Shown: positions 23,904 through 35,500, counted from the stretch's first letter. The stretch: 64,000 nt of DNA from Sphaerolaimus hirsutus (GCA_964036195.1 OZ038457.1:1153180-1217179); one strand, 5' to 3'. The notes: a model not told the origin generated them from the sequence alone. Numbers and translations are program-made.

Positions 23904-26551
23904 ATGTCCACTAATTTCACAAATGTTGGGAGACCAGACCAAACAAAACCCTCCGATAAACATGTCAGAGAGAACTCTATTTTATCAGCCGCACCTGGTG
24001 GAATCGGTTCAGGGCACACCACAAATGCAAGACCAGCAACAATGTATGGCACCTCAACACCAACAGCATCAGATTATGCAGTTTCCAAACCCGCCACCGC
24101 CATTGCCAAGCCACATACAATTGCAAAGGGAGCCTCCACCGCCGGTTTTGTCACAGATGCCAACAGTGCAGGAAACCCCAAGGTCAAACCCCCAGTCAGA
24201 GGTGGAAAATCAACTATGCGTGGTGGCAGCCGACCACAACAACAACAACAACAACAACAACAACACCAGCAGTATGACAGCACAATTGTCGCAGAGGACC
24301 CTCCCGGTTATTCATATTGTAATTAATCATTGTATACTAATAATAATAATAAATGTATATTTTTAATGCAGAGTACCTCAACAGAAATGAGGCCAATGCA
24401 ATTCACAAACGAAAACTCGCTGCTGGAGGGTACAGAGGGATGGGAAGAGATGGTGTCGCGTCTGCAAACCCCCCCGCCCAAGTCATTGGACCAAATGTCA
24501 TCAGCACACAGCAGCAGCAGCAGTCACAACCCACACACGAGTCACATGCAAAACGATTGCTCATCCCCGGTTGTTTCGACAGTGACGACAATAGTGCAGA
24601 CGAAATTACACGACCTCCAGTGCTTGAACGCCCAACAACATTGCAAATGGATACATCCACAACTGCAGCAACAAGGGGCAGACGTCGCAGACCCGCTGGC
24701 AAAATTCTCACCAGACCCCCACCAGCAGCCGAAACAGAAGAAAACAGTCAAGAAAAAGATGGGGGGACCAGCGAAACTGTCGACAACTGGGATGACACCA
24801 GTGAGCATGAGTTTGAGTATATTGGGAGTGATTTGCAAATGCTAAAGAGGCCAAAACCGCGACGTCTTGAAGCAGACATCGTTGGGTTATCACATGGTAT
24901 TGCGCCATCCGGTCAACAACAACAACAACAAGAAGAAGAAAAAGCCACAAAAGGGCGAGATGTTGCCTCCAGAAAGCGTAGTAGTGCAGAAACAAGTGGA
25001 AACATAATGAGAAAGAGCAGCAAAAGTTTGAGACGTGAGGATTCCTTTTTTTCAATGTGTCAGAAAATTGTGCATGTTACAGATGAGGACGATATGGATG
25101 ACGAGGAAGAAGAAGAAGAAGGCAATGACGACGATCTGTTTATCGAGGCTTTGGAGAAGTCGACCACGGAAACAAAGAAAAGGGTTATCCCTATAATTGA
25201 CGACATAAAAATTGCCGACGATTCTACTACAAGTGTCAGCCCAGACAATGTCATCGTTCCTTCCAGACACAGAGAAAAACAGATTGTTGAAAATGCGGAT
25301 GGTAGAAGGTACATTGGACTGACTGAGTTTGAGCGTGGCATTAAACGTGAAAACGAACGTGGCCACTCATCAAATCTCGCACGTTCGTTTTTTGTACAAT
25401 ACAAAGCAACAACAACAACAATTGTTTCTTCAATTGTAACACACAGGTGGAAATCCAGCCCGATTTGATGCACCGTTTGTGAAGAAAGACATATTGGATG
25501 CACCGCCGTTTCCGTTTCGACCGCCAAACACCGTTGTGTTCTGGATGTGTAGGACGTGCCGTGAAATTTCTCAACGTGGAAAAGGGAAACGCTTTGTCAA
25601 TGGACGTACAACGTTCACAATCGACATTTGCAAGGTTATTTTTATTTCTCATTTACATGTCTTCATGTATTTATGTATATTATATTACACAGGCATGTCG
25701 CACATTGAACTGTGAGGCTTATGACACGTTTCAAGGAGATGGTGAAGAACCAGAGTTTGACACTTTGGGCAAGAATGACATTTATGACAGCCACAAAAAG
25801 TATCCCTATCCGGTGCAGTACACACTATTGGCAGGGCCACCATTCTGTCTCACACGTACGGAGGCAATTGTGCTTCTAATGTGCGAATACTGCAGGTAGG
25901 CTTTATGGTTTTTTGTCCTGGCTACACAATCAAATAATGGTTTACTTGTCACAGGGCTGTGACATCTTCCCGAGAATGTATGCGAGATGTGAACGGGCGA
26001 TGCCGGGTATGTTGTTGTTTTTACTTTTCATTATACCAATATGACACTTTAAAGAATGTCATTTTTTCAGCTGACAATTGACTTGTGTCAAAAGTGTACA
26101 GATGCCAACTATGAAATGTCCATGTCCACCTACCCAACACAAGCGGAGTTGGACCACACAAAGGATCGCAGGGATTATTTTGCAGGAATGTATGGTGCCT
26201 CCAGCAACAAGGTTGTACGTACCGCCGGAAAATGTGTTCGCGATTGATTATGATGACATTTTTTCTTCTTAGGCATTTCGCATTTTTGTTATTGACCATT
26301 ATTGTGGTGTGATGTGTGTGCGTTACTTATGGTCAAATAAAAATCCAAAAGTAATTGTCAGTACTTCAGTCTATTACAAAGTAGCAACAACAACTGAAGG
26401 AATTGTAGCAGCAGAAAAAATGCAAAGACTTCACAGTTCATTTCCAATGCTCATTTTTGGAAGCTCAGATGCCTTTGAAATTTATACAAATGTAGGCCAT
26501 TTGATAACGTTACATAAAACGCACATGTGTTGTGAACCATGTGTATTATGA
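23904..26551 (+). CDS. Cys-rich, Q/acid-rich protein, seven exons, 758 aa
   Basis: Exons 23904-24306, 24372-25382, 25447-25634, 25693-25895, 25955-26006, 26071-26211 and 26273-26551 join in phase from ATG to TGA (2277 nt). The N-terminal half is low complexity: polyQ near residue 110, arginine-rich patches and an acidic run DDEEEEEEGNDDD. The C-terminal third is cysteine-rich with repeated C-x2-C pairs (CRTC, CEYC, CQKC, CCEPC), suggesting zinc binding. I do not recognise the family. It lies between PolB and the ATPase, and its stop is only about 20 bases before the ATPase P-loop. The N-terminal ~290 codons also contain a second open frame (next entry). Confidence 0.65.
23923..24845 (+). CDS. 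Overlapping alternative frame, 285 aa, Pro/Gln-rich
   Basis: In another frame of the same two exons (23923-24306 and 24372-24845), an ATG-initiated reading stays open to TGA and uses the same splice sites in phase. It is proline-rich (FPNPPPPLPSH, REPPPPVLSQ) with an asparagine run. A plausible upstream exon (about 23708-23834, with the coiled-coil-like EYQCLTDCQRQLERLK) joins in phase with it. The region is poor in T, which lowers chance stops, so this may be a by-product of composition rather than a gene. Confidence 0.35.
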
Positions 26552-26573
26552 CATTATCAAGTGATGCTTATAA

Positions 26574-27833
26574 TTGTATAAATTTCCTTCATGCTCCGGA
26601 AAAACAACATTATTGATTGAGCTAATTAAAAGCAGACAGCACATTTATGACCATCCGCCAGATCATTGTTTATTCTTGTTCAGCTATTGGCAAGAAAAGT
26701 ATTTAGCACTGAAAACATATGCTGAATTTGGCAGAATCGAAGACTTTTGTGACTCATGGCGAACAATTGTGAAATATAAAGAGGAACTTGACGAGCGTTC
26801 AAACACAAAGGGTTCACACTTGCTACTGGTTTTTGATGATCTTTCAGCCAGTGTTTCTTCTGCAATTGATGTTGATGATAAAGGTGGAGAAGGTGTAAGC
26901 AGAAACACTCGGTCAGCAGCAACAGCTAATCCTACACGACTACTTCGAGACCTTGCACAAGGAGCTGCGTGACACCATAACATAACACTTGTCGCAACAT
27001 TGCAAAGTCTCTTCGACACTCAGGTATATGATGTTGAGTAATAATACTCTGATGAGGTTGTATATATAAGTTGTTATTCAAATTGCAGAATCTAAAACAA
27101 ACGCGCAGTTCTAGCATTTACTTTGTGCTATTCAGGTTTGTACTTTGTATGTAAGCATTCTGTCGTTCTTCTTCTAATTATTATTATTATTATTCATAAC
27201 ATGCACAGTTTCCCCTCGGATGCATTGACGACAAAATCGTTTGCTCAACGTTGGCAGGACCCAACTCTATTTATTGGAGCATATAAACAAGCTATTGCAG
27301 ATAAGAATTTCGGATATTTGTTTGCCAACTCGGATCCATCAATTCCCGATGAACTAAGATTGTCGAATTCTGTATTCCCCTGGGATAAAGATCGTGTTTT
27401 TTATCAGTGGGAAAAGCTATCTAGTGATATTGATCAAACAGGTGGTGGTGGTGGTGGTGGTGCTAGTGACACTACCAAGTCTACGTCATCAGGAGAAAAG
27501 GACACATTACGATTTGCACCACTGTCACGGCATGCGCAAAGATTGGGTCGCAAGGTGGTTGCAGTACCGTCGGATGTTGCTATAGAGCGTGTTTGTGATT
27601 CTGACGAATCATTTCGAAAGGAGCTTTGTGCCGCTGGAGGACCATTAAAGGCAAAGTGGGCAAATCTGAAACGTCAGCGACAACAACAACACACAAGTGG
27701 CAGTGGTGAAAAAAAGGAAACACTGAAGGAAAATCAGCAAAATGAGCGATGGACCTTCCAATCCCAACCCCCATACACAACAACAGCTTTCGGAGCTGCA
27801 AAACAAGCAGCCGGCGGTGGCGGCGCAGCATAG
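26574..27833 (+). CDS. ATP: A32/FtsK-type DNA-packaging ATPase, with an internal stop
   Basis: This enzyme would pump transposon DNA into capsids. A P-loop PSCSGKTTLL lies near 26583, Walker B LLLVFDDL near 26825, and the sensor segment HHNITLVATLQSLF near 26975. Downstream exons 27089-27135 and 27209-27833 carry the typical IGAYKQAI...GYLFAN block and end in a glycine and glutamine-rich tail. A TGA codon at 26970-26972 interrupts the frame between Walker B and the sensor. The start is unclear: the residue before PSCSGKT is Phe instead of the usual Gly, and an in-frame stop lies just upstream. Exact 12-bp inverted repeats at 26478-26489 and 26574-26585 hint at a small insertion that displaced the N-terminus. 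Confidence 0.85.
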
Positions 27834-28209
27834 CCAAGGAAGTGTGATTAAACGTAGAAAAACGACAAGTCGACTTGTGCGGAATTGGTTAACCTTGGAA
27901 AAATTGGCAAAGGTATCTTCACCCAAGGAACGTCGCAACATTATAAATTCAGTTTCTGAAGATGCGCTTCGATGTCTACAGGATGTCATTGCAAACCTAA
28001 TGTCTGGTGTGATAAATGTGAACAAAAAACGTAAGCGCTTGTTAAAACGGTACAAGCATAAGTTTATGACGGTTTTATCTGGTAATATGCAAGAGAACTC
28101 TCTTAGACGTGGCCTTTTAATGTTGTGCAATGGGCATGCACTCAATATTCTACTAAACTTTTTCCTGTCTCATTTTTCTCCCCCCCCAAACCGTTCTGCC
28201 AAAAAGTGA
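27742..28209 (+). CDS. Polinton small basic protein with hydrophobic C-terminus, 155 aa
   Basis: This frame overlaps the tail of the ATPase by 92 nt in another frame. The middle (LTLEKLAKVSSPKERRNIIN, then NLMSGVINVNKKRKRLLKRY) follows the pattern of a short protein found in many animal Polintons: a helical leader, an N-x-L-x-G-x-[IV] turn, a basic KRKRLLKRY stretch and a hydrophobic end (here ALNILLNFFLS). In relatives the C-terminus is a glycine-bearing hydrophobic helix. Its role is not established; a virion core or membrane-active minor protein by analogy with adenovirus is inference. Only the pattern match supports the assignment. Confidence 0.65.
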   Translation: MSDGPSNPNPHTQQQLSELQNKQPAVAAQHSQGSVIKRRKTTSRLVRNWLTLEKLAKVSSPKERRNIINSVSEDALRCLQDVIANLMSGVINVNKKRKRLLKRYKHKFMTVLSGNMQENSLRRGLLMLCNGHALNILLNFFLSHFSPPPNRSAKK

Positions 28210-28355
28210 TTACCGTTTCAGTCGCTTATTTCTATTGTCTCAACACTATTATTATTATTATTGTCAAATAAATAAATACATGTACAACAATCTGCTGTTT
28301 GCTACTATTGTATACTAAAGCTAAACAAGAAACTATAATTGTTGTTGTTGTTATT

Positions 28356-29591
28356 ATGGCTTGGCTTGAATTTAAGCAGAAAGGTCATAGACATGGAGTT
28401 GCGGAAGATCCAATAAAGAAAGCAAGGATTGTTGGAGCCAATGACTCTAACCTATATGCACAAACCGTGGATGATAATGAACGACTATCGAACTTTTTAC
28501 ATGGTGCTGCACGCAAAGTACGAGGACAACACTTGAAGGAATTGCGTGGTGTGGTAGATTCCAAGATCCCTGCAATACCACCAGAGGCTGTTCTAGAGGA
28601 AGCACACAAACTACAACAGAATATAATACATAAAAGTAAGGGTGCACCGGTACCATACTCTAAAAGTGCCGTGCCGTTGCCATATTCTGCATCATTGATA
28701 CGTGCAAGTTTTGCACCAGAACATCGACCAAAGGTTGATAAGGTGCTTAAAGGATTGGAGCCGATTGCATCAGACATTTTGGATCCATTGGGACGCTTGA
28801 AAATACCTGGTGAAGAGCAACCGGGAGCTGATGTTTTTGATTATCTACATCATGGAATCGTTGGACCTGAACCAGGTACGAGTTCTGAGCCGCCCCAAGG
28901 CTCAAGCTATTTCTACAATAAGGTCATGGATAGTTATGAGAAACAGGAGCAGAGGCAGAAAAGTGGAGATATTACTGCTAAAATACAAACAGAGGTTCAA
29001 CAAACACCTCAAGGTGGGGGGCCAACAAAACGGGAGACGGATAGAGCCGAATATAGTGATGGTGAAGATTATGATGGAAACCTTGAAATGGAAAAGGTTG
29101 AAACCGATGATGCTGCTGATGATGACAGTGTTATAATAGAAGACGATACTGATCAGGACGATGATGATAATGAGGAGGATTTTAAAAGCGCACCTACAGA
29201 ATTTGGAACACCATTAGAGGAACCAAAACGAGCTAGTGGCGGCGTCGGCGATCAGCAGGAGTCATCGAGACAAAGTATTACACCAAAAGGACCACCTTCT
29301 AGAGAAATTCTCAAAGGTGCTACTCGTGGTGGTGGTGCTGTTACTCGTGGCCGTGGACGTCCTCGTGGAAGTACTTCACGTGGAGCTAGTGTCAGTACAC
29401 GTCCAGAGCCACCAGCTAAAAGGGACGTTATTAAGCGACCAGCTGCTATTGCTGCTGCAACAGCACTACAAGAACAGGCTGCTTCAGATGAGGACGACGA
29501 CGACGAAGAAGAAGTGCGAAAAGTACCAAGAGGTAGAAAAGTACCTCGACAACAAGTACCTAAACAGTGGAGTGAAATAACAAAGAGATAG
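28356..29591 (+). CDS. Disordered acidic/basic protein, 411 aa, unknown
   Basis: The ATG at 28356 is chosen because the preceding codons are a GTT repeat. Residues 1-200 are ordered-looking, with an AHKLQQNIIHK helix and a proline/tyrosine stretch around PVPYSKSAVPLPYSAS. Residues ~250-310 are strongly acidic (DDTDQDDDDNEEDF). The C-terminal ~100 residues are basic with RGRGRPRGS, an AT-hook-like motif. The layout suits a nucleic-acid-binding structural protein. It lies between the small basic protein and the integrase, where other Polintons keep virion components. The family is not recognised. Confidence 0.6.
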   Translation: MAWLEFKQKGHRHGVAEDPIKKARIVGANDSNLYAQTVDDNERLSNFLHGAARKVRGQHLKELRGVVDSKIPAIPPEAVLEEAHKLQQNIIHKSKGAPVPYSKSAVPLPYSASLIRASFAPEHRPKVDKVLKGLEPIASDILDPLGRLKIPGEEQPGADVFDYLHHGIVGPEPGTSSEPPQGSSYFYNKVMDSYEKQEQRQKSGDITAKIQTEVQQTPQGGGPTKRETDRAEYSDGEDYDGNLEMEKVETDDAADDDSVIIEDDTDQDDDDNEEDFKSAPTEFGTPLEEPKRASGGVGDQQESSRQSITPKGPPSREILKGATRGGGAVTRGRGRPRGSTSRGASVSTRPEPPAKRDVIKRPAAIAAATALQEQAASDEDDDDEEEVRKVPRGRKVPRQQVPKQWSEITKR

Positions 29592-29611
29592 TTTTCACTA
29601 TTATATTTATA

Positions 29612-31870
29612 ATGCATAAACAATATACTCAAAATCTTGGTGGTTCGAAATGGTTACGTACGCAATATAATCTACCTAGTGATGAATGGAGAAAACATGT
29701 ACTATTGAATGAACCTGCATATTATTTAAAAGGACATCCATCATGGAGGCGTGGTTTTGAACGATTACCTATACTGGTATGTTATTTTTATGTTGTTGTT
29801 GTTGTTGTTGTTGTTGTTGACTACTACTGGTAACAATTTCATCAGGTTATTGTTGTAGTACTTTTGTAGGTGAGTGGGCCAGATCGTTTTTGGTCGGTCG
29901 ATTTAATGGTAATGCCAGAACGTGACATGCATGCAAATGACAATTATCGATATATACTGGTGTGCTGTGACGACTTTACAAATGAAGTTTGGATGGAACC
30001 ATTGAAACAAAAGACTGGAGTAGAAGTAACAGATGCATTCAAGCACATTATGAAACGTAACAATGGACGTGCACCCATGCGTTTACGTTCCGACTTTGAT
30101 CGATGTTTCATGTCTATACACTTTCAAAAGGCATTATATGGTGTTGGTTGTTTTTAAAATATTGTGTTTTTACTGTATCTTTACAACAACAACAATAACA
30201 GATAAAGTGTACGTTTGCACCTGCTGCTGAGGACGTGACACGGTTGCCGAAACTGGATTCATTTATTCAAAACATTCGCAAACGCATTGAAATGTACTTT
30301 ATGACACTGGTTGAACAGCAGAATCCTGAAGGTAAACATCGACAATGGATAAACATTTTGCCGGCAATTGAAAAACAAATGAATACTACACAAACAAGGG
30401 CATTATTTGGAGCAGCACCTGTTGATTTATCACAGCCACAAAGTGCAAATGCACATGCACTGTTGGTTGCACGACAATTGCGGCATAGCCGGAGACGCGC
30501 ACAGCCAAATACCGTATATAGTGGAACCAGTCGTGAGGCAGCGGATGCTGCACATGAAAAACTATCTTCACTGACTGGCTGGGTCCGCCTCTCAAGGCCG
30601 CCGCCCGCACATGGAAATCCTATAAAACTGGTTGCACGTGAAAGATACACACGCGAAGCGTTCCCATTAGGCCGTAGATTTGTTCAGTCTGATAGACCAG
30701 ATACATATTTTGTCTTGGATCCACAGGATGAAAAATTGGCACCTTTAAAAGGACGCTTCTATCGACAAGAATTGATTGCCGCAAATCAACCTGACGAAAC
30801 TAAACCCCCCCATTCTGCAAGGTTACTTGCTTTTGACGATATTACTACAACAGCCCAATCCGGTAGAAACCGTGATCGTGGCACCGTTACAACCACGACC
30901 ATCATTGGAAATCGTGGTAGTCGAAAAAATGACGATGACAACACCAATAGTCGTAGTGACAGTTCTAATAATAACAACAGTGGTACTAATTACCGCGGTG
31001 GCCGCTCTGGTTCTAATGCTAATGGTTCAGAAATGGCTGATTACAACAATCGTGGACTACCAGCATTGCTATCATTGGAAGAAATCCGCAAGAGACAGCA
31101 ACGCTCACAGCAACCACAACAACAATCATCGAAACAACAACATCGAACACCACTATTACCCATACGAAAGTCCGCCGCCTCTGATACCAAATCTCACCGT
31201 ACCAATGGAATTACCGATGGACTCGCCGATTTTGGGGAGATATCGACGACATCGCCAGCCATTGTCGCTAGCTCGCCAACAGCCACAGCAGAACCCAAAA
31301 CCGCAGCAGCAGAGCAGCAGCAGCAAGGACAAAAACGGAGGCGGAGGTCATCGAAACAAAAACACCTTGGGCAGCAGGCCATACCGTTACGAAAAAGTAA
31401 ACGACAAGAGGAAAAAAGACAGTGGCAAGAGCAACATGTATGTTTTTGTGATACTGCTATATAAATTTTTTGAGCTGTCCCCCCCAAACCAATGATTACA
31501 ATTGCAGGATCGTCGTCACAGAGTCGTCGCAGGACAACATAGCGATGAATATGGAGCAAAAGTCAGCACTTCCTCATATGAGCGCGCGCCCCCCCTCCGC
31601 GGAGCCTTCGGCGCCGCGGCAACACCACCCCGAGGACGCCACCGAGACCACGCTACTGGGCGGGGGGGACGGCGGAGAACCAAACATCGCCGGTCTGCGG
31701 CCACACCCCCTCCCAATGCCAAGAATGCTAGGAAATCGACACAGATGGGGCATGGTAATGGAATGAGTGGAGATGATCATGGCCGGAAAAGAAAGTCTGA
31801 TGTGCAAGGTCGTCGATTTAGTGCACGTTTAAAGGAACAGCAAAAACGCCGTGGTGGCAGTAAAGTGTGA
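29612..31870 (+). CDS. INT: Retroviral-type integrase with long basic tail
   Basis: It would insert the transposon and generate the 6-bp target duplication. Exons: 29612-29776, 29870-30140, 30202-31443 and 31508-31870. The core begins with RFWSVDLMV (first Asp) and continues through YRYILVCCDDFTNEVWMEPL and LRSDFDRCF (second Asp). At the position where relatives have the third acidic residue before R-T-L-K, this protein reads KLDSFIQNIRKR, so Asp replaces Glu. An SH3-like segment with DTYFVLDPQ and GRFYRQELI follows near 30700. The last ~350 residues are N/S/Q/R-rich and end in RLKEQQKRRGGSKV. Exons 2 and 3 do not join in phase with the visible splice sites, so a one-base error or an undetected site is likely. 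Confidence 0.88.
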
Positions 31871-32037
31871 TGTCACTAGTTGTAGTTGTAATAGTAGTAT
31901 TTAAGACAGATTATGTCATTCATAATACACTGTTTTCCCCATTCATTCACTTTTTATTGTTATTTTTTTGTCGTCTTTTAACTTCTACTATTTGCAGTCA
32001 TTAAACAATAATAATAAACAACTTTGTCTTTACAAGA

Positions 32038-34618
32038 ATGCGACAAATTGTATATCTTAGTTCTGATCGGCAGTGGAACGAGAAAACAAGCTCACACGGC
32101 TTCTTTTCCAATTTTTCATCTCGTAATTTATTACCGTCGGCGGCGGCGGCGGCGACTGCAGTGGGACCATCGTCAAACACTGTAGTACCTATTGGCAGCG
32201 GCATATTGCAGAATAACATCGGTATTTATGTGATGATGTTTCAACAGTAGCAGTAATACGGTATGAATTTACATGTGCCAATATATTCATCGCTGCTGTC
32301 GTTTTTCAGTGCCATCACTGTGTCCTGTCGACGAGGGAAGTACAATTGTGCTCGAGGAGACGTTTACACGTTGTGCAGATTTGCAAAATCGTGCAGACCA
32401 TATAAGTCTGATCGATTTGGAGCTTTGGGGATATCCGATTTTTGAAGGGAAGGACACAATCCCAGATTTTATTGTGGTAGATTGTGGTGGCACTTTGTTG
32501 TGGTGTCAGATTGACATTACCAGTGCATTGACGTTTCCAAGCAACAGTTTTGAAGATTGGGCTAAGGTTGTTGAGCGTGAGCTAAATTCGATTCTGCGTG
32601 CTAATCCCGAAGAAAACGCTGGAAGACTTGGTGGAGGGAAACTGAGGGAATTGGACGAATCGACTGCTGCACTTTTAAGTCGGCTGGAACCAGGTTTTTT
32701 CCGCTGGCTTCATGATGGGGCGAGCAAAAAAGCTGCCGCGGACGAACAACTCCTCAAAGAGCAAAACCAAAAAAGGTCAACAAAACATACTGGGGAAGGC
32801 AATCCAAAAAAACCTTGGGGTGATGGAGCTACACCACACCAAGGGAGCGGTACGACACCCCCCGTTCATGCCAAAATCGAGCAGCAGTCTGGACACGTCA
32901 AACCCAAACCTTCTGATTCAACCAACACCAATGAACATAATGTCGATAGCATCGACAAGAGGCAGCAGCAACAAGGCAGAAAAGGTGAAAAAAAGACTGG
33001 CATTGACGGCGGGCGCGGGCCGATTGAATCGTCGGATATGCCCACTGAGGAACGAAGCCCTAGGAAGTTCGTCGAAGTTGGCACAGTTCACGACATGGAA
33101 ATATCCCCGATTAAGGAGCGGTCAGTTAGTAGCAAAACCAGTAGCGATGACGAAGACCGCCAAGACACCGTCGACAACGGCGGCGGCGGCGAAACCAACA
33201 CAAAAGGCACCCTCAATGGAAGCAGCGGGAACGTCGGGAACGGGGGGCGTACAAAAAGTGTCGGTGGGGACAACATCATAGCTGATGATTCCAATGACAA
33301 CAACATTGAGAATCGAATTGTCAATGACATAATGTCGTCAATAATGGGTTGGAATGAAGATGGTTATGATGATACGGATCGTGCAACAGAAATGCTAACA
33401 GATTCTGATGATGATGACGATCAGTGGAAAAACAATGTTGACGATGGCTTCCCTGCGATAGATAGTGGCAATGAAGACTACAATGATGATGATGATAGTG
33501 TGAGTTGTTTTTGTTGTTTACTTTTTATAGTTGCTACTGCTTTATTGATGTATACACCACACAGGAAGTGCACCAACCACTGACCAAGGATGAAATATCT
33601 GCTGTTCGACGTGGACGTAGACTGCGCTTAAAAAGGCAGACAGCACAAAAGCCACCAACGACAACAACAAAACAGACCCAAAAGGATAATAAGCTACTTA
33701 TTAACGATGAAGAGAAAATTAACAAGGGTGTTTTCATGGTCATGGAAATTATTACTCGCAATGGATATAGAATGCCAAGTGCATGGGCATCTAGTATGGC
33801 CACATCAACGTTGCACTATTGGATAGCCAAACGATTGAAGGAAACGTTGACATTGCATCATCAAATGTCTATGGATGATGCGAGTGTTTTTGTGGCTTCT
33901 CTGCTACTTGAAGATGAAAACTCACTATTGAATGGAGATGCAGCACGCAGAAACACATTGTCGTTCGAGTCCAACTCTGAAACACCATCACATATTGGCA
34001 TACGTCGCTTTGCAATAAGAAACCCCGACACTAATCTTGTGACACGAATGTATATTAGTGAGCAGCTGGCACTCGAGTTGGGTTTTGTCAGTGTATCCAA
34101 CACACAAGCAAACCAAATTGACTGGCAAGACACGAGTAATGTTCAATATGGTCACATGAAAAACCGAAAACGTACGTATGCAACGGTCCCCCATCAGCTT
34201 GATTTACGACGACAAGTACAAGTTAGATGCGATAGTGTGGAACCAATGTGCACTGTGTTTCAGTCAGAAGAAAAGCCACTTTTGGCTGTGTTCACATGGA
34301 AAGCAGCACTACACTCACCCGACAGTGGATCGTGGGCATCTTCACGTCGCAACTATGCTTATGAACCACGATCTCCACATTTTGTACAGTTGAAACAGGT
34401 GCTTTGTCATATGTGTTTGTCATTAGCATGCTAATTATAACGTCCCCTTTCACTTGTACATGTACACACAGACACCGACAAGTGGATGTGAGAAAGGATT
34501 GAAACTAATCCTTTATAATCACTGGGGAAAACCAACTCGTGCCAATGGACTTGTGTTTGCAAAATGTGCACTTACAAATTCAAATGCAGAGGGTACTGTC
34601 GATGCGGATTGGATTTGA
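32038..34618 (+). CDS. mCP: Minor capsid (penton-like) protein, four exons, 784 aa
   Basis: Exons 32038-32221, 32310-33499, 33565-34398 and 34472-34618 join in phase. The N-terminus (YLSSDRQWNEKTSSHGFFSN) and the C-terminal part (MYISEQLALELGF, then VQVRCDSVEPMCTVFQ, then EEKPLLAVF, and a last exon with GLKLILYNHWGKP) follow the single-jelly-roll penton protein of Polintons. It would form the capsid vertices. Between them lies an unusually large insert (about residues 180-455) rich in S/T/D/Q, ending in strongly acidic DDDDDQWKNNVDD. Another frame inside this insert is open with its own ATG (32712-33281). A slightly separated gene, 34727-35287, follows on the same strand. Confidence 0.78.
32712..33281 (+). 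CDS. Overlapping frame inside the minor capsid insert, 189 aa
   Basis: It starts at tandem ATGATG and ends with TAG (33279-33281), entirely within the low-complexity insert of the minor capsid gene in a different frame. The product would be very basic and S/T/K/A-rich (KLPRTNNSSKSKTKKG). No similarity is recognised. It could be a compositional accident. Confidence 0.25.
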   Translation: MMGRAKKLPRTNNSSKSKTKKGQQNILGKAIQKNLGVMELHHTKGAVRHPPFMPKSSSSLDTSNPNLLIQPTPMNIMSIASTRGSSNKAEKVKKRLALTAGAGRLNRRICPLRNEALGSSSKLAQFTTWKYPRLRSGQLVAKPVAMTKTAKTPSTTAAAAKPTQKAPSMEAAGTSGTGGVQKVSVGTTS

Positions 34619-34726
34619 TAATATATGATGTTTTTCATGTTTCTTGTGGTGATGGTGATCTAATAAACAACACAATCTTCACTCAGTGTATATTTCTACT
34701 ACATTATTGTTACGAGTGAAATCAAA

Positions 34727-35287
34727 ATGGTGAATCAATCACGTTCGAAGCCATTATATCGATCTACGTCAAATTTTCTATCTACAGCACGACAGCAAAC
34801 AACCAGCTGCAGCTCTTATTTACAGTTTGCACCTCGTGGTACACATTGGTATGACAACATGGCCAATGTACCTGATGAAATATTTACAAAACAATATTGG
34901 TCACAACAGTTTGATCAAAACATGGGCGATTTGGAAGCCACAAACAGAGATAAATGGTCCTCTGCAATGCTGTCGGAACTGTCATCACAAAAGTTGGTAA
35001 CACCAAGCGTACAGGACACATCCGATGTGAACCTACAACAGCAACAAGAACAGTTTGCACACGCAACCGGTGAACCTGCAGCAGCACAGGGTGATTTGCA
35101 CTCACAAAAACCACCATTAGAAAATGTAGCTGCTCCAATCATAGGTGGGAAAGGAAAGAAAAAAGCAACAAAAAGTGAAAAATCACAAGAAAGTGTTCAG
35201 TTTGTACAGCCGCCGAGTAATAGTGGTACAAGTGCAAAATCGAACAGTTCCACGGCTGGAATTGCGATATCCACAGAGTGGCTATAG
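34727..35287 (+). CDS. Unknown Polinton protein, 186 aa
   Basis: Single exon, ATG to TAG, between the two capsid genes. Residues 35-75 look ordered (FAPRGTHWYDNMANVPDEIF, then TKQYWSQQFDQNMGDLEATN); the rest is Q/S/T-rich with a lysine patch GGKGKKKATKSEK. The position between penton and major capsid genes suggests a virion component, which is inference. No recognised domain. Confidence 0.55.
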   Translation: MVNQSRSKPLYRSTSNFLSTARQQTTSCSSYLQFAPRGTHWYDNMANVPDEIFTKQYWSQQFDQNMGDLEATNRDKWSSAMLSELSSQKLVTPSVQDTSDVNLQQQQEQFAHATGEPAAAQGDLHSQKPPLENVAAPIIGGKGKKKATKSEKSQESVQFVQPPSNSGTSAKSNSSTAGIAISTEWL

Positions 35288-35500
35288 TGATTACACTAAA
35301 CTGTTTTTGACCAATAATTATCATGTTATTTTTTCGATATGCAATAATAATAAAGCGATAAAGACCCCCCAATCGATCATTGATTACATGTAGTCACGTG
35401 TACATTTTTTGCACATGAATGTACAATACATCATACTAATGTAATTGTACAAAGACTTTTTTATGTATCATGTGCATAATGTATGTATCAAGTTTACGTC

